Of a DNA stretch of 64,000 nt, positions 26,800 through 35,848 are shown in pieces (the stretch's first letter is position 1; the number at the start of each line of letters is the position of its first letter). Source of the stretch: Paenibacillus marchantiae. Lineage in GTDB: Bacteria; Bacillota; Bacilli; Paenibacillales; Paenibacillaceae. The stretch lies in contig NZ_CP118270.1 in the NCBI RefSeq assembly GCF_028771845.1, forward strand, positions 2,480,001 to 2,544,000. The letters are read 5' to 3'. The notes under the pieces were generated by a model. That model saw only the letters and a program-made list of their open reading frames with translations, had not been told where the DNA came from and ran no database searches. The translations under genes were made by a program, and so were the position numbers.

Positions 26800-27207
26800 A
26801 TGTTGGATGCGTCAAGAGTCATTCTCGGTACCCATGGTCAGCTGCATATCGATGGTGTGTGGCAGACGAATATTAATAAGCTGGAGGCCAGCGTTGAAAT
26901 TGAGAAGCGTGAGCTGAATCTGGTCGGCAACGATTGGAAAGTACACAAAAATGGTGCGAAAAAAGGAACAGGTACCATGACAGGCTATAAAGTCACTTCG
27001 GACATGATCCAGCGCGGTTTTACCAAGTTCCAAATTATCTCCAAGCTGAACGATCCAGAGTCTTACGGACATGAAAGTGTCTTATTGAAGGGTTGCATGG
27101 TGGACAAAATCCAGCTTGCCAATTGGACAGCGGGCGAGGAAGTGCCGGAGGAAACAAGTTTTACATTTGAAGGATTTGAATTGTTGAACCCGATTGTAGC
27201 GAATTAA
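26800..27207 (+). CDS. tail tube protein, cassette A (XkdM-like)
   Basis: 135 residues. The pattern INKLEASVEIEKRELNLVGNDWKVHKNGAKKGTGTMTGYKVT, split around a beta-sandwich core, and the C-terminal PEETSFTFEGFELLNP are those of the XkdM/DUF2001 inner tube subunit, which stacks as hexamer rings inside the sheath. AAGGAGGAATT precedes the ATG. A hairpin (CCGAGAA / TTCTCGG, about 27304-27320) lies in the 179-base gap after the gene, perhaps protecting a high-level sheath/tube message. Confidence 0.92.
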   Translation: MLDASRVILGTHGQLHIDGVWQTNINKLEASVEIEKRELNLVGNDWKVHKNGAKKGTGTMTGYKVTSDMIQRGFTKFQIISKLNDPESYGHESVLLKGCMVDKIQLANWTAGEEVPEETSFTFEGFELLNPIVAN

Positions 27208-27386
27208 AATGGAATGACTTCAAACTTCGGAAAGGCCTCGTAAGCTACTTGTCTAATCAGGCGCCGGGCAACGAGACTTAACAGAAGTGGGATACACAGG
27301 CAGGCCGAGAAATTCTCGGTCTCTTTGTTGTCCCTGAATATGGAGATATTTTAACCAATTGTGAAATGAGAAGGAGATCGCACCCC

Positions 27387-27821
27387 ATGAGTATGAATGA
27401 AAATATGTCCGAAGAACAAATTTTGGATCAGTTGTTTGAAGCAGCAGAACGTTTGCCGGAAGAGAATGTACGCATTCAACGTTTGGATCTGTTGTTAACC
27501 TTGCGTGGATTGACATCCTCCAAAGTGGATCAGATCCGAGAACGCTGTACGATTCGCAAAACGGTCAAAGGCCGCACCGAGGAAAAGGTGGATACCGAAA
27601 CGTTTAACGCGCTGCTGATCTCTGAAGCAACGGTGAAAATGAATGTTCGCGGCCTTGAATTGTCCGGTTGGGGAGATAACCGTATTACTGGACGCATGAA
27701 ACTGTCCGGTGGGGAACAAGCGGTTCGCCGCATGCTGCTCGCGGGTGAACTGGATGCCGTAGGCGATAAGGTACTTGAGCTGTCCGGCTTCGGTGTGGAG
27801 ATTGAAGACCTAAAAAACTGA
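27387..27821 (+). CDS. tail assembly chaperone, zero-frame product, cassette A (XkdN-like)
   Basis: 144 residues from the ATG at 27387 (AAGGAGAT at 27371-27378). The acidic N-terminal helix (SEEQILDQLFEAAERLPEEN) and the C-terminal AVRRMLLAGELDAVGDKVLELSG fit the small chaperones that load tube and tape-measure proteins. Immediately before the stop is A AAA AAC (27812-27818), a canonical -1 slippery heptamer in the correct phase, opening a 48-codon extension. Confidence 0.82.
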   Translation: MSMNENMSEEQILDQLFEAAERLPEENVRIQRLDLLLTLRGLTSSKVDQIRERCTIRKTVKGRTEEKVDTETFNALLISEATVKMNVRGLELSGWGDNRITGRMKLSGGEQAVRRMLLAGELDAVGDKVLELSGFGVEIEDLKN

Positions 27822-27964
27822 TTCACTCCGGCGGGATGACCACGTTTCTGTACCACATGTGGGTTCGTCATCATCTACGGCCCGGAGAATTCTGGTCTTT
27901 GCCACGCGGGGAGCGCTCGCTGTTGATTGCTTTCTCCGAAGAGGAAATGGCAGCGATCACCTAG
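27812..27964 (+). CDS. -1 frameshift extension of the tail assembly chaperone, cassette A
   Basis: After a -1 slip on A AAA AAC the ribosome reads KKLIHSGGMTTFLYHMWVRH and continues through LPRGERSLLIAFSEEEMAAIT to the TAG at 27962-27964. The product resembles the T part of G/GT chaperones. The frame has no start of its own and lies exactly between the chaperone and tape-measure genes, the classical position. A CCAC/GTGG hairpin may be drawn downstream of the slip site. Confidence 0.75.
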   Translation, partial: KKLIHSGGMTTFLYHMWVRHHLRPGEFWSLPRGERSLLIAFSEEEMAAIT

Positions 27965-28004
27965 CAAATGAATCGATAACTAGATTGGACAGGGGGTGAA
28001 AGAA

Positions 28005-29816
28005 ATGGCAGAAATGATTGTGGGCTTGTCCAAATCAAACGCGGAAATGCGAACGACCATCCAATATCTGGATCAGATACAGCGTTCTACGGAACGACTG
28101 GGCAGAGTTCGCTATCAGAGTCTAATCAAGGTGAACAATGAGCTGAGGACAACCGGGCGCAGGCTGGAGAGCATTTATAGTACGGCTGTGCGAATCAGCA
28201 GGCTGCGAATTACACCGACGATTGGGTTGATTGATAAGCTCAGTCCAGCATTGGATCGCGCTTTGGTAAAACTGAATAGTTTCCGAAATCAGATGGTGAA
28301 GGCTTCGGGGACGGTGTCTGTGGAGGTGAAGCAGAAGGTCGAAGTGGCGATGGGGAAGATGAGTCCTGCGAGCGGGCCTTCGCTGTCACTTAACATTGGG
28401 AGCAACAATAATACGGTAAAGAACGCACCAAAGGAAGAAGAAATAAGTTGGATACGGGAAATGGCACAAAAAAGTAATGATTTTCTTGATCCATTAAATA
28501 ATGCAACGGACTTGCTCGGAAAGCTTGGGAGTGGTGTTAAGTTCTTCTATGAAAAAATCAAAGGGAAATCAAGTTCAAGCAATACTTCCCAATGTTGCTG
28601 CTGCTCTGGTGGAAGCCTTGTAGGGAGGATTTCAAAAGGCCGGGCTAAAGGTGGAAAAACCAAAAATGCAGGTGGTGGCAATGCTAAAACTGTAGCCGCA
28701 ACAGAGGGCGGAAAAAAAGGTCCTTACAAGAGCGGTTCTAGGTCCTACCAGGAACGTGCACCTGGAACTGTAAAAACGTCTGCTTCCGATCGTGCGAAAA
28801 AAATCATTACCAACATGCCTCATGCAGAAGAGAAAAAGCTGAAAATGGACTTTGATCAAAAATTGAATCCGAATCGACATGGCTTTAGCGCAAATTTGCC
28901 TGGTTCGCCAATGTCCAATATGTTTTCGGGTAATGGTATGTTCGGCAAACTGAGTGGGGGACTTGCGAAGGGAGCGGGTAAACTGCTTGGACCGATTAGT
29001 ATGCTTGCTGATGTAGCGAATGTTGCCACTGCTTCTCCCGAGCAGCGTGGGAGAGCTGTTGGATCCATGATCGGTGGGACTGCTGGTACCGCGATTGGTA
29101 GTGCTATTGGCAGTTTTATTTTACCTGGAATCGGCACGTATATTGGTGGAGCTTTAGGTGGATGGGCTGGCAGTTCGGCGGGAGGCTGGATTGGGGACAA
29201 AGCGAAAGATATTGGAAACTTCATGTCCAATGCCACGGAAGGTGCAGGCAAAGCGTTGTCGACTGCAGCCGATTTTGTTTCTGAAAAAACGAAGAACATT
29301 GCAAGTGGCATATCCAATTTCTTCAGCTTTGGTTCCAAAAAAGAAGAAAAAACCGTCTCAGCAACAACGGCGGTTGCTAATCCTACACCAGTACCCTCTG
29401 GTCCGTCAATGCCACCTGCCTATATTCCATCTGTGCTCACAACAACTGGTCCTATGGCTTATGCGAACAGCAATGGTGGTCAATCTACGACAGCCGCTCT
29501 CTTGGGAACAAGCGTGATGCAGTCCCAAGCCATGGGTCTAGGTAACGGAGCGCAAACTGCTGGAAATGCCAATGGCAAATCATCCACGATGACGGTACAA
29601 ATATCCGAAGACCAGATGAGTAGTCTGTCCGGTTACCTGAAGGATTTCAAAACTGAGACGACCAACCAGATCTCCGTAAACGTACCACAAGGAGCTGTGC
29701 AGGTGACTGTCCGGGAGAATGCTATCGACTACGATGCCATCTCACATCAGGTTGGAATGAGATTTGCAGGCGAAGTGCGCCGTGCGATGGAGAATCGCAA
29801 AACCATTATGGCCTAA
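28005..29816 (+). CDS. tape-measure protein, cassette A
   Basis: 604 residues, placed as tape measure by position and build. The N-terminal 110 residues are helical and basic. A four-cysteine run (QCCCCSGG) and lysine/glycine-rich stretch follow near 200. A long glycine-zipper-like hydrophobic zone lies at about 350-400 (GGTAGTAIGSAIGSFILPG). The C-terminal part carries SSTMTVQISEDQMSSLSGYL and ends with a helical VGMRFAGEVRRAMENRK. It is shorter than typical myoviral tape measures, implying a short tail. The ATG at 28005 follows AGGGGGTG. Confidence 0.75.
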   Translation: MAEMIVGLSKSNAEMRTTIQYLDQIQRSTERLGRVRYQSLIKVNNELRTTGRRLESIYSTAVRISRLRITPTIGLIDKLSPALDRALVKLNSFRNQMVKASGTVSVEVKQKVEVAMGKMSPASGPSLSLNIGSNNNTVKNAPKEEEISWIREMAQKSNDFLDPLNNATDLLGKLGSGVKFFYEKIKGKSSSSNTSQCCCCSGGSLVGRISKGRAKGGKTKNAGGGNAKTVAATEGGKKGPYKSGSRSYQERAPGTVKTSASDRAKKIITNMPHAEEKKLKMDFDQKLNPNRHGFSANLPGSPMSNMFSGNGMFGKLSGGLAKGAGKLLGPISMLADVANVATASPEQRGRAVGSMIGGTAGTAIGSAIGSFILPGIGTYIGGALGGWAGSSAGGWIGDKAKDIGNFMSNATEGAGKALSTAADFVSEKTKNIASGISNFFSFGSKKEEKTVSATTAVANPTPVPSGPSMPPAYIPSVLTTTGPMAYANSNGGQSTTAALLGTSVMQSQAMGLGNGAQTAGNANGKSSTMTVQISEDQMSSLSGYLKDFKTETTNQISVNVPQGAVQVTVRENAIDYDAISHQVGMRFAGEVRRAMENRKTIMA

Positions 29817-29834
29817 GCAGAAAGGAGGCCTGTC

Positions 29835-30500
29835 ATGACTGTTTTTAAAGATAACGTGGAAGGTGTCAAAATGGAATTTACCCTGATCGATGGGAAAACG
29901 AAGTTTCAATTCCCGGTGAAACCGGAAGAACTGACGATCTCCCGATCCAAGGGATACGAAACGATTAATATGCTGGAATATGGCGAGTTTGATTTTGCTC
30001 AGGGAGAGAAGGTGAAGGAGATCACCTTCTCTTCTTTTTTTCCAAAAGAATATGATGCGTCCTATTGCATGTACGAGCCTTTGCCTGATCCGCGTGTAGC
30101 GATGAATATGCTGAATACGTTTCTGGTATCGAAAAAACCGCTGCGCTTCATCATTACCAACACAGGGGTGAACGTGCCCGTGTATCTGATCTCACACAAT
30201 ACGACCTTTCGAGGCGGTGAGAGCGGGGATATTTACTTTGACATTACGCTGCGAACGTGGCGGGATTCCAAAGTGGAGAAGGTTGGAGGCGCACCATCCG
30301 CAAGCAAATCGGGTTCCCGTACGGATCTGAAAACGAGCAGCAAAACCTACACCGTCAAATCTGGCGACTCTCTGTCCAAAATTGCAAAGCTTGAGCTGGG
30401 CAGCAGTTCCAAATGGAACGAGATTTATAAGCACAATGTAAAGACCATCGGCAGTGATCCAAACCGGATCAAGCCAGGACAAAAGCTGGTGATGCCATGA
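29835..30500 (+). CDS. LysM-containing baseplate/hub protein, cassette A (XkdP-like)
   Basis: 221 residues. The first ~150 residues are the gp53-type fold (KFQFPVKPEELTISRSKGYE, EITFSSFFP, RFIITNTGVNVPVYLIS, YFDITLRTWRD). A short serine-rich linker leads to one LysM domain (YTVKSGDSLSKIAKLELG to GQKLVMP) near 170-221. In PBSX and T4-like tails such proteins sit between the tape measure and hub and contact peptidoglycan. AAAGGAGG precedes the ATG. The stop overlaps the XkdQ start (ATGA). Confidence 0.9.
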   Translation: MTVFKDNVEGVKMEFTLIDGKTKFQFPVKPEELTISRSKGYETINMLEYGEFDFAQGEKVKEITFSSFFPKEYDASYCMYEPLPDPRVAMNMLNTFLVSKKPLRFIITNTGVNVPVYLISHNTTFRGGESGDIYFDITLRTWRDSKVEKVGGAPSASKSGSRTDLKTSSKTYTVKSGDSLSKIAKLELGSSSKWNEIYKHNVKTIGSDPNRIKPGQKLVMP

Positions 30501-31483
30501 CCTACAAGGTCATTGTGGACGACAAATATGACATCACCAAATTGGTGGAGACGATTACGCTGAAGGACTCGCTCGACCAGATTGCGTATCAGGCCAACAT
30601 CCGGTTGACGGTGTCTGCTTCTTCGGGTCTGCCTGCGATTTCACCGGGTATGGCGGTGAGGATCAGCGGGATTCCTTTTGGCGAAAAATCAATGGTCCAC
30701 TTGCTGCATCCTGCGGTCATCTGGGAAGTGGAAAGCTCCAACAGCGGTACCAAGCGACTGTCCCTGACTGTCTACGACCGGATGATTTATCTGGAAAAAT
30801 CAGAGGACGAGTTCCTATTGCCAAAGGATCAGACGGCCACGCAGCGACTCAAAACGTACGCCAAGGAATGGAAAATTCCATACGCCGCGCTGCCGGATAC
30901 CAAAACAAAGCTGAGCAAAGCGGTTTATCGGCCGCAGACGATTTTTTCGATGATGTTTGCCGATCTGAAGGAAACGGTGAAGTCTGGTGGGGATATGTTT
31001 CATCCACGAATGACGCCCGGCGGGTTGCAGTTGTTCAAGGTAGGCAGTAATGCGAAGGTGCACGAGCTGGATCGGCTGATCGATCTGACTCAGATGCGTA
31101 CGCTCGAAGGCGCGGTTACGAAAGTTAAAGTGATGGCGGCCTCAGAGTCCAGCAGCGGCAAAGAGGTTCCTTCCAAAGTGCTAGCGATTGAGCAGGCTGG
31201 TGTAGCCGAGCTGGGCACGCTGCAAAAGCTGATCGAAGACGATCAGGTCAAAACAGCGACTGCGGCCAAGAAGCTGGCGAAAAGCCGTCTGACGGGTATT
31301 CAGGAGACCTTTACCGTATCTGCACCAGATGTGAATACAATTCGTGCCGGAGACGCGGTGCTGCTCAAAGGGCTGAAGCTGATCGTCATGTCGGTCAGCC
31401 GTGATCTGTCTGCCGGACCTGGAACAATGACATTGGAACTGGGGACAGCCGAGCTGGTGAAAAGGAGGGTTTATCTTGAATAA
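30497..31483 (+). CDS. baseplate hub protein, cassette A (XkdQ/gpD-like)
   Basis: 328 residues. The N-terminal strand KVIVDDKYDITKLVETITLKD and beta-barrel segments, then SKAVYRPQTIFSMMFADL and the final FTVSAPDVNTIRAGDAVLLKG, match the XkdQ family, relatives of the phage late-control gene D/T4 gp27 hub that caps the tube. The ATG overlaps the upstream stop by four bases and the stop overlaps the next gene by eight, so the run XkdP-Q-R-S is tightly coupled. Confidence 0.85.
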   Translation: MTYKVIVDDKYDITKLVETITLKDSLDQIAYQANIRLTVSASSGLPAISPGMAVRISGIPFGEKSMVHLLHPAVIWEVESSNSGTKRLSLTVYDRMIYLEKSEDEFLLPKDQTATQRLKTYAKEWKIPYAALPDTKTKLSKAVYRPQTIFSMMFADLKETVKSGGDMFHPRMTPGGLQLFKVGSNAKVHELDRLIDLTQMRTLEGAVTKVKVMAASESSSGKEVPSKVLAIEQAGVAELGTLQKLIEDDQVKTATAAKKLAKSRLTGIQETFTVSAPDVNTIRAGDAVLLKGLKLIVMSVSRDLSAGPGTMTLELGTAELVKRRVYLE

Positions 31484-31886
31484 AGAAGATCCGTACGGGC
31501 ATTTTGCCGAGGTCATGCGGGGTGCGATGAGCACACAAACCCGTCAGGCTGTGAGCGGCATGGGAGCGGTGCTAGGTACGATGACTTCATCCGGCGTAAA
31601 GCTGGATGATTTCAAGCACGAAGTGCAGGACTATCTCGTGGCCGAGCTGCCGGGCACGCTTGGACTGCCGGAGCGCGAGGCTGCTGGCTCGATTTCCGGT
31701 ATACCTGACGTGGCAAACGGCGGAACGACGGGAACGGGACGGTTTCTTTTGCAAAAAGGGGAAGTGGAAGAAGCGGTGTGGTCTCTTGGTAAAGGATTGA
31801 AAGCTGGAGACCGTGTGCTGGCGATGCGGGTGAATGGCGGTAACGACATTGTGGTGCTGTGTAAGGTGGTGAGTGCGAATGCCTAG
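31476..31886 (+). CDS. DUF2577 baseplate protein, cassette A (XkdR-like)
   Basis: 136 residues. TTG at 31476 is the likely start: AAAGGAGGG at 31460-31468 is at ideal spacing and no ATG is near. The C-terminal GKGLKAGDRVLAMRVNGGNDIVVLCKVV is the beta-barrel signature shared with the cassette B counterpart (85 residues); the extra ~50 residues are in the middle. In contractile systems the DUF2577 gene lies between hub and gp25-like genes; spike or adaptor functions are inferred. Confidence 0.8.
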   Translation: MNKEDPYGHFAEVMRGAMSTQTRQAVSGMGAVLGTMTSSGVKLDDFKHEVQDYLVAELPGTLGLPEREAAGSISGIPDVANGGTTGTGRFLLQKGEVEEAVWSLGKGLKAGDRVLAMRVNGGNDIVVLCKVVSANA

Positions 31887-32334
31887 TTTGTTCCCGGAAA
31901 CGGGTGTGGTATGGGGAGATGAGGAAGATCTGTCGGGGGCGGCTTCGGAAGAGGTGAGGTTTGGACGGAGCTGGCGATTCGATTACGATGCGGGGGATTT
32001 TGTGCTGACCCCAAGTGGCAAAGTCGCTGCGGCGGGTGCGCATGAAGCCTGGGTACAGTGGTGTATCAAAGCAGTGAAGACGCCGCGGTACAGACATGTG
32101 ATCTACTCCCGAAACTATGGCTCGGAGCTGGATGAGTTGGTTGGTCAGGGGGACAGCCGGGGTGTGATGGAAAGTGAGATAACCCGGATGGTTACGGAGA
32201 CGCTGCTGGCTGATCCTCGCACGGATGTGGTGGACCAGTTTACGTTCGATTGGAATCGGGAGCAGTGCATGTTCTCGTGTCGTGTGGCGAGTGTGCAGGA
32301 AGAGATGTTTATTTTGGAAAGTGAGGTGATCTGA
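31879..32334 (+). CDS. gp25-like sheath initiator, cassette A (XkdS/DUF2634)
   Basis: 152 residues. The core SRNYGSELDELVGQGDSRGVMESEITRMVTE (split over helix and loop) is the GPW/gp25 lysozyme-like fold that nucleates sheath assembly on the baseplate. The N-terminal LFPETGVVWG is typical for DUF2634. I take the ATG at 31879; a GTG two codons earlier is possible. The start overlaps the XkdR stop by eight bases. Confidence 0.9.
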   Translation: MPSLFPETGVVWGDEEDLSGAASEEVRFGRSWRFDYDAGDFVLTPSGKVAAAGAHEAWVQWCIKAVKTPRYRHVIYSRNYGSELDELVGQGDSRGVMESEITRMVTETLLADPRTDVVDQFTFDWNREQCMFSCRVASVQEEMFILESEVI

Positions 32335-32338
32335 CGGG

Positions 32339-33478
32339 ATGGCTGAGATTCCGCGTTATTTGGAGGACCAGACGGAGGAACAGATTATGCAGCGTATGCT
32401 GGATCGTCTGCCCGCGGATCTGGACAAGTCGGAGGGTTCATTTTTGTGGGATGCGGAGGCTCCGGTAGCGTTTATGCTGTCTGAGGCTGCATTGTGGGCG
32501 CAGGAATTACTGCGGCGTGGCTTTGCGAGTACTGCGGCGAGCAGTGATCCGAATTTTCGTTCGGAAGAGCTGGATCTGCGGGCGGGAGAGCATGGCCTTA
32601 CGCGGCGGGCTGCGGTGGCGGCACAAGGTACGGTTAGATTCGTGGGTACGCCGGGCAAGGTGATTCCTGTGGGGACGGTTGTGGCTACGTTGGCCGATGA
32701 AATCTCCGGCGAGGCTTCCCTCGAATATGAAACCGTTGGTCGTGTGGAACTGGATGCAGAGGGCTCCGGGGTGGTAGGCGTGCGAGCGCTTATTGCCGGA
32801 AAAGAGAGCAATATGCCTGCGGGCACGGTAACTGTGCTGTCTACACCTGTAAGTGGCGTTACCTCTGTAACCAACGTTGAGTTGATCAAAGGCGGTGCAG
32901 ATATTGAGGCAGACACGGCGTTGTTGGAACGCTTTTATGCCAAAGTCCGCAACCAAGGAACTAGCGGCAACAAGTCGCAATATGTGCAATGGGCCAGTGA
33001 GGTACCAGGTGTTGGTGCAACGCGGGTTATTCCGTTATGGCAAGGGCCGGGCACGGTGGCATTGTATTTGCTGGATACGGACAAACGTGCCGCGGGGAGC
33101 GATCTGGTGGCGGCTGTGCAGAAATACGTGGATCCGACGCAGGATGGTCAGGGTGAAGGCGTTGCACCGGCTGGGCCAGTGGTGTCCGTGATACCAGCCA
33201 AGGAAGTACCGTTGAACATTCAGGTGAAGCTGACGCTGGCAAGTGATGCAACGTTGGCAGATGTACGGGCGTTGATCGAACGCGGGGTGACCGCGTATTT
33301 GAAGCAGTTGGCTTTTGACGATCCGCTTGTGCGTTATACCCGTATTGCAGCGATCCTGCTGGACATTCCGCCGATTATCGACTATTCGGAGCTGACCGTG
33401 AACGGTGTGAGTGACCAGAATATTGAGATGAAAGTGAGTCAGGTGGCGGTGCTGGGGACGGTGGATGTGCATGAGTAG
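32339..33478 (+). CDS. baseplate J wedge protein, cassette A (XkdT-like)
   Basis: 379 residues. EEQIMQRMLDRLPADLDKSEGS at the N terminus, ASSDPNFRSEELDLRAGEHGL, and GATRVIPLWQGPGTVALYLLD then YVDPTQDGQGEGVAPAGPVV are hallmarks of the Baseplate_J/gp47 family, the main wedge subunit. It is four bases after the gp25-like gene. Its counterpart in cassette B is 352 residues with the same landmarks. Confidence 0.95.
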   Translation: MAEIPRYLEDQTEEQIMQRMLDRLPADLDKSEGSFLWDAEAPVAFMLSEAALWAQELLRRGFASTAASSDPNFRSEELDLRAGEHGLTRRAAVAAQGTVRFVGTPGKVIPVGTVVATLADEISGEASLEYETVGRVELDAEGSGVVGVRALIAGKESNMPAGTVTVLSTPVSGVTSVTNVELIKGGADIEADTALLERFYAKVRNQGTSGNKSQYVQWASEVPGVGATRVIPLWQGPGTVALYLLDTDKRAAGSDLVAAVQKYVDPTQDGQGEGVAPAGPVVSVIPAKEVPLNIQVKLTLASDATLADVRALIERGVTAYLKQLAFDDPLVRYTRIAAILLDIPPIIDYSELTVNGVSDQNIEMKVSQVAVLGTVDVHE

Positions 33479-33612
33479 TGTTGGGCAGATGGTGGATGAG
33501 GAAGTAATTGGGGAGTGCGGAGACCAAGGAAGATTGGGAGAACGCCGATCCGGATTGAAGTTGGTGAGCGAGACGCTCCATGATGATGTGCAAGGAAGGG
33601 AGGGGACAGGGC

Positions 33613-34203
33613 ATGAGTGCTCCTTCTATTGTAGATGTTGGACTGACGAGTGAGAAAGGGCGGGAGTTGTTCTCGTATTTGCCACGGTATTACGAGACTT
33701 CGCGCGTCATGCAGGCGGATATGCAGACCAAAGGTACCGAGATGGATCTGCTGTATCAGGCGTTGGATGAGACGCTGGAGCAGTTTTTTGTCCGCACGGC
33801 GACGTGGGGGCTGGACTTTTGGGAGCAGGAGCTTGGTATTGAGACGGATCGTCTCAAGCCCGTGGAACAGCGGCGTGCCGTGGTGGAGTCAAAGCTGCGT
33901 GGTGCCGGGAAGTTCTCTGGCAGGCTGGTTGCGAATGTGGCTGAGGCGTATGCCGGGGGCAAGGTGGATGTAACTTTTCAGCCCGAAGCGTGGAGTTTTA
34001 CAGTGAGGTTTGTGGATACGATGGGCATCCCGCCCAATATCGATGATCTCAAACGTGCCATCGAAGAATTGAAACCGGCCCATATGGCCGTGGAATATGA
34101 GTATCGCTATCTGGTGTGGGACGATTTGGATAAGAAACAAAAAACTTGGGACGAACTGGACGCTGCGTCTTTGACGTGGAATGAACTGGAGGTGTGGGCG
34201 TAA
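33613..34203 (+). CDS. DUF2313 baseplate protein, cassette A (XkdU/YmfQ-like)
   Basis: 196 residues. GRELFSYLPRYYETSRVMQADM, the central LDFWEQELGIETD and VRFVDTMGIPPNIDDLKRAI, and ELKPAHMAVEYEYRYLVW are the standard DUF2313 landmarks, the protein that links wedge and fibre. The end has an acid-aromatic repeat (WDDLDKK, WDELDA, WNELEV) absent from the cassette B homologue. The ATG follows GGGAGGGGAC. A 134-base gap separates it from XkdT, unlike the tight packing elsewhere. Confidence 0.9.
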   Translation: MSAPSIVDVGLTSEKGRELFSYLPRYYETSRVMQADMQTKGTEMDLLYQALDETLEQFFVRTATWGLDFWEQELGIETDRLKPVEQRRAVVESKLRGAGKFSGRLVANVAEAYAGGKVDVTFQPEAWSFTVRFVDTMGIPPNIDDLKRAIEELKPAHMAVEYEYRYLVWDDLDKKQKTWDELDAASLTWNELEVWA

Positions 34204-35348
34204 TGCCACAAGAAACCGATCGATTGAAGTTACCTCTTCCCTTGGGGAACGAAAATGTAACCCGGGAGAGTATTAACGGGATTTTTGAAAAGATTGATGC
34301 TGGTGTTGCGACAAAGGCGGATTTGGATACGCTTCGTGAAGCGGTGAGCAAGATGGATATTCCCGATGCGTCGTTGACGCAGAAAGGGAAGGTGCAGTTG
34401 TCGAGTAAGACGGATGGCACATCTGAGACGGTGGCGGCGACGGAGAAGGCGGTAAGTGATGCGAGGGTGGCGGCTGAGACGAATGCGAAGAATGTGAGTT
34501 TGCCGCGTACAGGAGGCTCTCTAATAGGCGATGCTGGAGTATTACACCTTGTCGGGTCAACTCATGTATACCAAGGCTTTTTACCTGCTGGGACCAACGA
34601 AGGTAGAAAGGGTTACCTTGGATTTGGCACTCCTGGTGGGAAGGACTTCACAATCGCAAACGAATATGGGGGAGAATTGATTTTTAGGGATAAGAGTGGG
34701 GCTACAAGCCTTTCAGATTTAAAGTCATCTGTCAGTGACGGAAAAGCAAGTATTGCTGCCGCCATTACTGGCAAGGGAGTAGAAACATCAGGCAGTGAAA
34801 CATTTTCTACATTGTCTAATAACATTTCTAAAATAAGGACAGGTGTTATATTTAATAATTTATCATACGGGAAAACTCAAACAGGAACTGTACAGGGGAC
34901 TAATGGCTTTTTTGTTACAGATAATATTATTACGATACCATCAGGGGTTGAGAGAGTTAGTTTTATAAGTAGACAAAAAAACACATCTAAAATTTCTGTG
35001 TCTTATTCTTCTGATTCTGACACTTTATTGCAAGGAATCATAGCTATAAGAAATATAGATGCTCCTGCAAATCCTTATACTTCTGGAAATTCTTTTTTAT
35101 ACTCAGTTTCTGGATCCAGCTCATATCCTCTAAGACTTCTTGATATTGATTTTGTGAATCGTGAAATTACTATACAAACAGAGGATGACAGTCAGTATAC
35201 TTCTACTTCACGTATGGATAACAGTTTAAATAATAAATCACCCCTAATTATATATGCCGCGTTCTATTTTAGAAATGCTGCAGGAGGATCATATTATGTC
35301 AATCGTAGTATCTCAGTTTCCTTAATTGGACGTCTATATTTTGGGTGA
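34203..35348 (+). CDS. tail fibre, cassette A
   Basis: 381 residues. The first ~100 residues (ETDRLKLPLPLGNENVTRES, a coiled helix, then DASLTQKGKVQLSSKTDG and ATEKAVSDARVAAETNAK) are the phage-fibre repeat region and are close to the cassette B fibre. After residue ~100 the sequence is different, beta-rich and AT-rich, as expected for a receptor-binding end exchanged by recombination. GGAGGTG precedes the ATG, which overlaps the XkdU stop. This tip would decide which bacteria the particle binds. Confidence 0.85.
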   Translation: MPQETDRLKLPLPLGNENVTRESINGIFEKIDAGVATKADLDTLREAVSKMDIPDASLTQKGKVQLSSKTDGTSETVAATEKAVSDARVAAETNAKNVSLPRTGGSLIGDAGVLHLVGSTHVYQGFLPAGTNEGRKGYLGFGTPGGKDFTIANEYGGELIFRDKSGATSLSDLKSSVSDGKASIAAAITGKGVETSGSETFSTLSNNISKIRTGVIFNNLSYGKTQTGTVQGTNGFFVTDNIITIPSGVERVSFISRQKNTSKISVSYSSDSDTLLQGIIAIRNIDAPANPYTSGNSFLYSVSGSSSYPLRLLDIDFVNREITIQTEDDSQYTSTSRMDNSLNNKSPLIIYAAFYFRNAAGGSYYVNRSISVSLIGRLYFG

Positions 35349-35395
35349 AATTTTGTTTGAATACGATTTTTTTTCTAAAAAGAGGGAGGTGAATT

Positions 35396-35827
35396 ATGAC
35401 CACAAACCAACTAACCAGAGCCATCGCAACTACACTCACGCAACATTTCCCTAACATCCCGATCCATCCTACTAATAGCATCACCAGCCCCGTCCCGGAA
35501 ACTATAGGCATCACCTACAGCTTGCTTTCTGCCCAACTCACCCGGGAACGAAGCGATCGCTTCGTGCAATCTCACGCCTTTGAAATCCGGTGGCTCGATC
35601 CAAACGATATCCCAGCCACCCTACCGGACGAGTTGTTCGAAGCATTGGAAACCATCGACGTAGAAGGCGTAACCTATCGAGCAACGGAACTGCGCTGGGA
35701 GACGGAGAACAATACGCCTCGAATGCTGGTGTACTATACCATGCGAACCACCAAAGTGTCAGAGTCGGCTACGACCATGCAACATCTGGATCAGCGACCC
35801 ACCGCACTTAAAGCTGTTAACGAATAA
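35396..35827 (+). CDS. tail terminator-like protein, cassette B (DUF6838-like)
   Basis: 143 residues. TTNQLTRAIATTLTQHFPNI, then PETIGITYSLLSAQLTRERSDRFVQSHAFEIRWL and a C-terminal helix, is the strand-helix build of small tail-terminator proteins. It heads the second cassette, matching the position of the 303-residue gene in cassette A. GAGGGAGGTG precedes the ATG. Its DNA begins right after the AT-rich fibre end of cassette A, marking the junction. Confidence 0.75.
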   Translation: MTTNQLTRAIATTLTQHFPNIPIHPTNSITSPVPETIGITYSLLSAQLTRERSDRFVQSHAFEIRWLDPNDIPATLPDELFEALETIDVEGVTYRATELRWETENNTPRMLVYYTMRTTKVSESATTMQHLDQRPTALKAVNE

Positions 35828-35848
35828 CAACCAAATGAGGGGATATCC

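Noticed and set aside
33488-33653. Short frame between XkdT and XkdU of cassette A
   Set aside because: It overlaps the good ribosome site and start of XkdU and has no protein-like pattern. The gap is left as non-coding.
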